A stretch of DNA of 60,734 nucleotides, taken from a virus. The stretch is taken from IMG/VR virus record IMGVR_UViG_3300048904_000047, positions 1 through 60,734 of that record; one strand, given 5' to 3'. The translations under genes and the position numbers were made by a program. Under the pieces are notes generated by a model. It saw only the letters and a program-made list of their open reading frames with translations, was not told where the DNA came from and made no database searches. This document shows, piece by piece, positions 55,887 through 60,734 of this stretch. How positions within the stretch are numbered: the stretch's first letter is position 1; each line of letters begins with the position of its first letter.

Positions 55887-55971
55887 TTCAACGGATGTTA
55901 ATGACCTGTGGTTAGACATTTATTTCAAATGTGCATATACGCACAATGGTTTAGTAGACAGCCTGGAGTAA
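55723..55971 (+). CDS. o-spanin (Rz1-like lipoprotein)
   Basis: 82 aa. Signal sequence MKKLILFFVMSVLLLNINAC with a lipobox (INAC) and acylated Cys at 20; a short periplasmic region follows. Begins inside the Rz gene in a different frame and extends past it, as in many phages. Confidence 0.85.
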   Translation: MKKLILFFVMSVLLLNINACTTNGLPKQKAVYQAALVQKCQTENLPRLNGLTGTDSTDVNDLWLDIYFKCAYTHNGLVDSLE

Positions 55972-56184
55972 TTCCTCAACTGTTACTTCTGTCCATGATG
56001 CAACCACCGGGAATTTACTGCGATACATGAACAAGGATGTTCCGATCAGCCCCTGTGGTGTCATTGGAATACCGCGCATAGCCATCAACGGCATAAACTG
56101 TTCACGGGTCTGAGTAAGAAACGCATAACGCCCGGTAGGACGTTTAGCAGGATCCATTGGGTTAAATTCAACGAGCGTGGACAT
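55951..56184 (-). CDS. Hypothetical protein
   Basis: 77 aa. MSTLVEFNPMDPAKRPTGRY ... ASWTEVTVEELLQAVY. Last gene of the long leftward operon; overlaps the Rz1 3' end (21 nt) and the methyltransferase. Function unknown. Confidence 0.6.
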   Translation of the reverse strand: MSTLVEFNPMDPAKRPTGRYAFLTQTREQFMPLMAMRGIPMTPQGLIGTSLFMYRSKFPVVASWTEVTVEELLQAVY

Positions 56185-57601
56185 AAGCGATCCTCTGTTT
56201 AGCTATTTCACAATAATGTGGGTCCATTTCAAAACCGATAAACTCAAAACCTTCAATTGCACAGGCTTTACCAGTCGAACCACTCCCCATGAACGGATCA
56301 AGAACCTTACCGCCTGGTGGTGTAACGAGGCGTACAAGCCACTGCATCAAGGCTGTAGGTTTCACCGTGGGATGATTATTACGTGCGCCAGAAGTGCGCC
56401 CAGCGCCAGCGCGAGGACTGTTTAACCCATCTGTATCAGGTTTACGGTCTGTCATTTCAGCAGCGGTTACCATCGTCAGCATAACCCCTTCATCACGATC
56501 TGATTTACTCGCTTTCGCACAATAGAAAAACCGTTCTGACCCACCCGGTAACAGGTTTATCACTTCATCTGAACCATTGTGGGTAAAGTTTGCCGGGAAA
56601 CGACCCTGTGTATCAGGTTGATTTGCTGTTAATGGGTCATAATTATCAGAAAGCCCGGTTATTGATGGCCTACCGTTTGCCATAGATTTAAAATCACCGT
56701 TCAGTTCAATACGACAACCATCGATATTTATACCACCTGTGCCGAACTGCATAACGTTTTCAGCAACGGTTCCTGCCAGTGGTTTACGCGCAACACAGAT
56801 CGGTTCATGAGCGGGTTTTAAAGCGGTTCCCCAACCTTCCCACTGTTTAGCGGCATCTGTTGCTGGTACAGTGATATCTATTTTACCAGATATATTATCA
56901 CCGCCTATGTTCTGATAAGTAGTTAGATTTGTTAATTTACTACCTACAATTTCACGTTCTGCTTCTACCCTTTCTATCAAAGGTAGAAATTCAAATGATA
57001 AATCTAACAATGGTTGTAATATAAACCATTGTTCCATCGTTGGAACGTTCAAACCTTTTGACCAGTTTGAAGATGCCCCACCATGATTTACGTTATTAAA
57101 AAATTTTCCAATTTCACAAATCTTATTGTGTGTTAAGTTTTTTAATTTTCTTTGTTTTTCATAGTGTTCGGCAAAAGGTTTAAATAAGTCTAAGCGGTCA
57201 TTTACTTTATCAATTGCTTTACTTACATCCAGCGATTTAGGAAAACCAGAACCATATACCCAGTCAATTTGATCACGGATTTCAAACCCTGCTAAACGGA
57301 TCGCCAGTGTTCCCAGGTCATAGGTACGTGTTCCGAAAAAAGCCAATAGATGACCACCGGGTTTCAGTACCCGGAAAACTTCTTTCCAGATTGACGGACC
57401 CGGTACAAAGCTGTCCCAGGATTTACCCATGAAGCCACCACCCGTGTGGATATAATCATCACCATTCAACCAGTGGCGTAATACTTCATTCATATCAGGT
57501 TGTTTACTGAGTCCGTAAGGTGGATCGGTAACTACTGCATCAATACTGTTATCAGCCAGCATCATACGCATACCGATCAGACATTCCATATTAATCACCA
57601 T
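56168..57601 (-). CDS. DNA N6-adenine/N4-cytosine methyltransferase
   Basis: 477 aa from ATG 57601, inside the end of the DUF4406 gene; longer reading to 57715 would fully overlap it. Catalytic DPPYGLS (26-32) precedes SAM-binding LDPFMGSGSTGKAC near 440, the beta-type order. Between about 130 and 235 an AT-rich segment (KNLTHNKICEIGKFF, WSKGLNVPTMEQW) forms the target-recognition region. It probably modifies phage DNA to evade restriction, complementing the DpdA system. Confidence 0.88.
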   Translation of the reverse strand: MVINMECLIGMRMMLADNSIDAVVTDPPYGLSKQPDMNEVLRHWLNGDDYIHTGGGFMGKSWDSFVPGPSIWKEVFRVLKPGGHLLAFFGTRTYDLGTLAIRLAGFEIRDQIDWVYGSGFPKSLDVSKAIDKVNDRLDLFKPFAEHYEKQRKLKNLTHNKICEIGKFFNNVNHGGASSNWSKGLNVPTMEQWFILQPLLDLSFEFLPLIERVEAEREIVGSKLTNLTTYQNIGGDNISGKIDITVPATDAAKQWEGWGTALKPAHEPICVARKPLAGTVAENVMQFGTGGINIDGCRIELNGDFKSMANGRPSITGLSDNYDPLTANQPDTQGRFPANFTHNGSDEVINLLPGGSERFFYCAKASKSDRDEGVMLTMVTAAEMTDRKPDTDGLNSPRAGAGRTSGARNNHPTVKPTALMQWLVRLVTPPGGKVLDPFMGSGSTGKACAIEGFEFIGFEMDPHYCEIAKQRIAYVHAR

Positions 57602-57944
57602 GTGGGATACTCTCCACACTGTAATAAACAGGGATACCCAGCCGTTCAGCTTCTGCGATTTCAGCGATAGTACCAGATGAACGACGATAATCAGGGAGCA
57701 CCAGAACAGCGTCACAGCGGCGCATAACTTCTAGTGTACCTGACAGGTAGTATTCAGGCTGAACGTTACGCAGACCACCGTCAAAGTCCCACAGTTCAGT
57801 GTTCTTGTGGGGAATAACCGGGAACCATTCAGGACGCTCTAACGTCAGTCGTTTACCCATCTGTTCAGCACGGGACACATTACGGGAGGTTTTAAGCGCA
57901 CATTCAGCGCGATAAGGCCCGGCGATATAGCAGATTTTAATCAT
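57591..57944 (-). CDS. DUF4406/nucleoside deoxyribosyltransferase-like protein
   Basis: 117 aa. ICYIAGPYRA, FPVIPHKNTELWDFD, MRRCDAVLVLPDYRRSSGTI, AEIAEAERLGIPVY: the SLOG-like Rossmann pattern of DUF4406. May bind or process nucleosides. Overlaps both neighbours. Confidence 0.82.
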   Translation of the reverse strand: MIKICYIAGPYRAECALKTSRNVSRAEQMGKRLTLERPEWFPVIPHKNTELWDFDGGLRNVQPEYYLSGTLEVMRRCDAVLVLPDYRRSSGTIAEIAEAERLGIPVYYSVESIPHGD

Positions 57945-58473
57945 GGCGTTTCATCCCTTCCAGCATGTCCCAGATAAGTGCAACACGGCGCGGATCCGTG
58001 CTGATTGTATGGAGTGTTTCACACCCGTAATGCCAGCCCCAGCGTACAGACAATTCAGACAGCAGATAACCACGGGTGTTAGCCAGTTCAGCCAGTTCGC
58101 CCGGCGCGAATACATCAGTCTTAGGTTCAGTTAAAACACGTGTACCACAGATCGCGTCACTAATGCGCCAGGGTTTCATCAGGTCGTCAACTTTGTACCA
58201 GTTACTGATACTGATTTCAGATGTACCCCAGCGTTCAGCCAGTTTCAGCCGATCCTGACGTAACGGGAACACAGGCATCTGTGGTAATCGCAGGGGAATT
58301 AATTCGGCAGGTTCAAACAGGTCATCATCAGTCAGACGGAATTCATGGTTGTCATCGATGTAGAACCCCCGTGATTTCCCGTCACGAACGAACCCGTCAA
58401 CACGGTTATAAACGTTACCCGGCGTAAACACGCCAACAGTAGAGCCAGAACGGAATTTATGTGAAGTATGCAT
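57937..58473 (-). CDS. Hypothetical protein with HTH-like segment
   Basis: 178 aa. A beta-rich start (VGVFTPGNVYNRVDGFV) precedes RLKLAERWGTSEISISNWYK, a good HTH match, and a helical C-terminus. Located directly downstream of the DNA polymerase. Possible regulator or replication accessory. Confidence 0.65.
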   Translation of the reverse strand: MHTSHKFRSGSTVGVFTPGNVYNRVDGFVRDGKSRGFYIDDNHEFRLTDDDLFEPAELIPLRLPQMPVFPLRQDRLKLAERWGTSEISISNWYKVDDLMKPWRISDAICGTRVLTEPKTDVFAPGELAELANTRGYLLSELSVRWGWHYGCETLHTISTDPRRVALIWDMLEGMKRHD

Positions 58474-58493
58474 TGTTTATCGCCTCAGTAAGT

Positions 58494-58513
58494 TTTAAAT
58501 AATTCTATACGGT
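58494..58513. promoter_or_regulatory. Decayed copy of the early promoter (rightward orientation)
   Basis: TTTAAATAATTCTATACGGT: the family's AAATAATTC followed by TATACG in place of TTGACG. No gene starts to its right. Likely a relic, or a site with non-promoter use. Confidence 0.35.
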
Positions 58514-60394
58514 TTACCGTAATGGCGCAACCAGCTTTTCAGCCTCTTTAATGTAGAACTCATAGTTCAGCGTTACCCGGTTGAAGCGTTGCATGTTGTT
58601 ACACTCTGTCACCGTCCATCCTTTGCATACTGCCATGCGGCGCTCTGGTGCGTTAGGGTCAAGCTTCAGTGCTTTAGCCAGTGGTGGCATAACTTTTGTT
58701 AGTGTTGCACCGTCAGTGCTGACATAGTACCGGGTGATATTCTGAACCTGCTGATCGCCCCACATCAATTTACTGTTACGTGGAACTTTCGTAACCATCA
58801 TAAAATCATGGATATCTTCATGTGATGTTATAAAGTCACGAATATTTTTACCATGTACCAGCGCCGCTTCAGCCGCTTTTGCAACAACCTGCATACTGTG
58901 GTTTTGATGCCAACCCAAATCACCATTTTTATTCTGTTCCGTTTTGGTGGTGTGACAGTACGCACCTTTACGTTTAACTTTCTTACCACCTTCATAAACA
59001 GCGATATAGTTATTTACATCACGAATAAACATCACATCATAAATTGCTTCTTCAAGCTGCAACCGGGTTAATTTTTCCCAAGTATGACGAACCTGTTCAA
59101 CTTGATCAGTAAAAACACGTGGAACATAAACTGTTAAACCATCAGTATTTGCCTGAATCATAGAAAGACCAGGGATTTTCATTAATTCTTCAGCCAGCAT
59201 GCAAAGTAACAACTGACCATTGATGGTAATTGCCATTGTATAAGCAGGATCGTAAAACGGACTATATACATTATTGCTATCACCATACACACCGTTTAGT
59301 GCAAGTTTAAGCATGTCGTTTTCAGGTGTGCCTTTTGGGTAACTGGATCGCATATTATAAACATTTTTGTAAATAACACAGAATTGTTTACCTAAGTGTG
59401 CCGGGTATAATTCATTACTGATAGCCAGGTTGGGGTAAAAACTTGCAACGTCCAGATCAACAATTACATAATTTTCAGTTGATCGGATAGTTTGTGATTC
59501 AATTGAACCATGAATACCACCTGTACCAAAATCGAACGAAAAACCATTGATTGAAGCACTTAGATCGGTAAATACGCCTTTTGTTTCGGTAATGACTTGT
59601 TGACGTAACCAGTTAAGTACACGGTTGAATTCAGGCTGTTCAAAACGAACATAAGGAAATATTACATTATTTAAAGCTATTGATGGTCGCTGTGTTTGCC
59701 GTGGTCTACGTGAATTCGGTTCGTAACACTGGATACCTGACTTCTCAAGTTCCATAATGAAATAATCTTTTCCGATTTTTGTATCATTATGGTTCATGAA
59801 GTTTCGACCATATTTAGCCGAAAGTTCACGCCTGAAATCAATCAGTTTATTACTATGTTTTTTAAAACGTAAAGTGGCTTTAAGGTCATGAATCAAGTAA
59901 TGACGCAGAACATCTATTTGTGCATGTGTCAGGTATGTACCTGGGGGGAATGGTAGATCTTCAATATTTTCCATTCTCATGTTGAATTCAAGCGTTTTTA
60001 AACTGGTTCTTTTAGCCTGATTATCAAAATGATGAATTTTATAAAGATCTATTTGTGGAACAATCCAGTCTTTTTCCCATACCGTATGAGCAAAACGATT
60101 ATCATCACCACAATTTATGATTGCGTCACCTTTACGGTAAATATCAGCATTGGTAATATACATTATATTAGTCAATACTGCATGTTGAACCGGATAATCA
60201 TACCCTAAGTTATTATAACCAAATTCTTCACCGTTATTCTCACGAAGATATTCAGTAAACATATAAAACGCCTGACGGTCATCACGGCGATCTGAAATTT
60301 CAAAAATATAAACAGCTTCTGTCAGTTCGTGAATTGCACCAAAAAGATAAACATTAGGGTAGTTTTCAATATCGTGAACGTAAGCATCTGACAT
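58514..60394 (-). CDS. Family B-like DNA polymerase with 3'-5' exonuclease
   Basis: 626 aa. Exonuclease motifs HDIENYPN (D8, E10), NNLGYDYPV (N61, D66) and YLIHD (Y166, D170). Polymerase motif A DLDVASFYPNL (D315), motif B KLALNGVYGD (K363, N367, G371), motif C ANTDGLTV with Asn416 in place of the first Asp of the usual DTD and D418 retained. It replicates phage DNA together with the primase-helicase and SSB. Shorter than typical B polymerases (about 800), so thumb and insertions are reduced. Confidence 0.88.
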   Translation of the reverse strand: MSDAYVHDIENYPNVYLFGAIHELTEAVYIFEISDRRDDRQAFYMFTEYLRENNGEEFGYNNLGYDYPVQHAVLTNIMYITNADIYRKGDAIINCGDDNRFAHTVWEKDWIVPQIDLYKIHHFDNQAKRTSLKTLEFNMRMENIEDLPFPPGTYLTHAQIDVLRHYLIHDLKATLRFKKHSNKLIDFRRELSAKYGRNFMNHNDTKIGKDYFIMELEKSGIQCYEPNSRRPRQTQRPSIALNNVIFPYVRFEQPEFNRVLNWLRQQVITETKGVFTDLSASINGFSFDFGTGGIHGSIESQTIRSTENYVIVDLDVASFYPNLAISNELYPAHLGKQFCVIYKNVYNMRSSYPKGTPENDMLKLALNGVYGDSNNVYSPFYDPAYTMAITINGQLLLCMLAEELMKIPGLSMIQANTDGLTVYVPRVFTDQVEQVRHTWEKLTRLQLEEAIYDVMFIRDVNNYIAVYEGGKKVKRKGAYCHTTKTEQNKNGDLGWHQNHSMQVVAKAAEAALVHGKNIRDFITSHEDIHDFMMVTKVPRNSKLMWGDQQVQNITRYYVSTDGATLTKVMPPLAKALKLDPNAPERRMAVCKGWTVTECNNMQRFNRVTLNYEFYIKEAEKLVAPLR

Positions 60395-60414
60395 AGTAAA
60401 ATCCTGATAAGTAA

Positions 60415-60434
60415 ATGGGGCGCTATGGCCCCAT
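60415..60434. terminator. Hairpin between SSB and polymerase genes
   Basis: ATGGGGC GCTATG GCCCCAT, 7-bp perfect stem. Followed on the minus strand by TTACTT, a weak U-tract. May reduce polymerase expression relative to SSB. Confidence 0.5.
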
Positions 60435-60474
60435 GTCTGTTTAAAGCGGTATGTCGTCCCAGTTCCAGTAACTA

Positions 60475-60734
60475 TCAGTAGCCGTTACCCGTGAGAAAAC
60501 CCGGCGCTGGTGTGGTGATGACCATATAACCCTGTTCAATCATCGCCTGATCGTTCCAGCCTTGTGCAACAAACTGTTCGTAAGTTGCCCCACCTGCTTT
60601 TTCAGTCATTACCTTAACAGGTGCTGCCGCTGGCGTAGGCGCTGCTACAGGTGCTGCCGCTGGCGTAGGCGCTGCTACAGGTGCTGCCGCTGGCGTAGGC
60701 GCTGCTACAGGTGCTGCCGCTGGCGTAGGCGCTG
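60475..60734 (-). CDS. ssDNA-binding protein, C-terminal part
   Basis: 86 codons continuing the gene at 1-750 across the record ends. The VAAPTPAAAP linker is followed by GGATYEQFVAQGWNDQAMIE, then QGYM, a motif frequent at the C-terminus of DUF2815-type SSBs. The record join is out of frame by one base and lacks about 10 bases of a repeat unit, so the assembly boundary is imperfect rather than the gene broken. Confidence 0.78.
   Translation of the reverse strand, partial: APTPAAAPVAAPTPAAAPVAAPTPAAAPVAAPTPAAAPVKVMTEKAGGATYEQFVAQGWNDQAMIEQGYMVITTPAPGFLTGNGY
60621..60734. repeat. 30-bp tandem repeat array (SSB linker), right part
   Basis: Three full units and a 24-base partial unit of the same repeat as at 1-139. 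True copy number cannot be known from this record. Confidence 0.95.

Overview
The window is essentially the whole genome of a lytic, long-tailed (siphovirus-type) bacteriophage of an enterobacterium. Evidence: a complete set of packaging, head, tail-tube, tape-measure and tail-tip genes, including a -1 frameshift in the tail chaperone; a GH108 endolysin with nested Rz/Rz1 spanins; its own DNA polymerase, primase-helicase and SSB; and no integrase. A block of Ead/Ea22-like and DUF551 genes typical of lambdoid prophages, and a tRNA-Ser of E. coli type, point to Enterobacteriaceae. The gene set (DUF2800 + DUF2815-type SSB, VRR-NUC, DUF1833, MuF) resembles Chi/Enc34-like phages (Casjensviridae); that placement is inference. 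The record was cut open inside a 30-bp tandem repeat in the SSB gene, so that gene lies on both window ends and the real molecule continues across the join.

Layout. (1) A leftward replication/recombination operon starts at the promoter near 2776. It reads through a Pro/Ala-rich protein, a Cas4-like DUF2800 nuclease and the SSB, crosses the window ends, and continues into a B-family DNA polymerase, a DUF4406 protein and a DNA methyltransferase (60734 down to 55951). (2) A rightward early region, 2821-17192, has a DEAD/H helicase, exonuclease, VRR-NUC nuclease and primase-helicase, then a YhhQ-like transporter and a DpdA-like DNA transglycosylase (7-deazaguanine DNA modification), followed by many small accessory genes (zinc ribbons, SLOG/DUF2493, possible ADP-ribosyltransferase fold, ParB-like, lambdoid cassette, MazG-like). 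(3) A leftward HTH-type regulator (17205-17897) faces a 593-bp region packed with palindromic operators, then terS. (4) From 19216 to 36725, leftward blocks of small early genes (including RdgC, a P-loop protein and dUTPase) alternate with rightward late genes (terL and a head fibre, portal, MuF). (5) 37118-52366 is a rightward morphogenesis block: protease, scaffold, decoration, capsid, an RNA/tRNA interval, connectors, tail tube, chaperones, tape measure and tail tip. (6) A single leftward tailspike (52382-54331) is followed by the rightward lysis cassette (54360-55971).

Regulation visible in the sequence. At least nine near-identical sigma70-like promoters share an AAAATAATTCTTGAC core and start nearly every early block. 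Late rightward promoters have good -10 boxes but poor -35 boxes, and several carry an AACAC..GTGTTA palindrome matching the array in front of terS, which suggests control by the 17205-17897 regulator. Two unlinked genes (ParB-like and MuF) share an almost identical promoter-plus-hairpin leader.

Functionally, early genes replicate and modify DNA and adjust nucleotide pools, one regulator with dispersed operators probably times the switch to late genes, and the late block builds and releases virions whose tailspike probably targets a surface polysaccharide.
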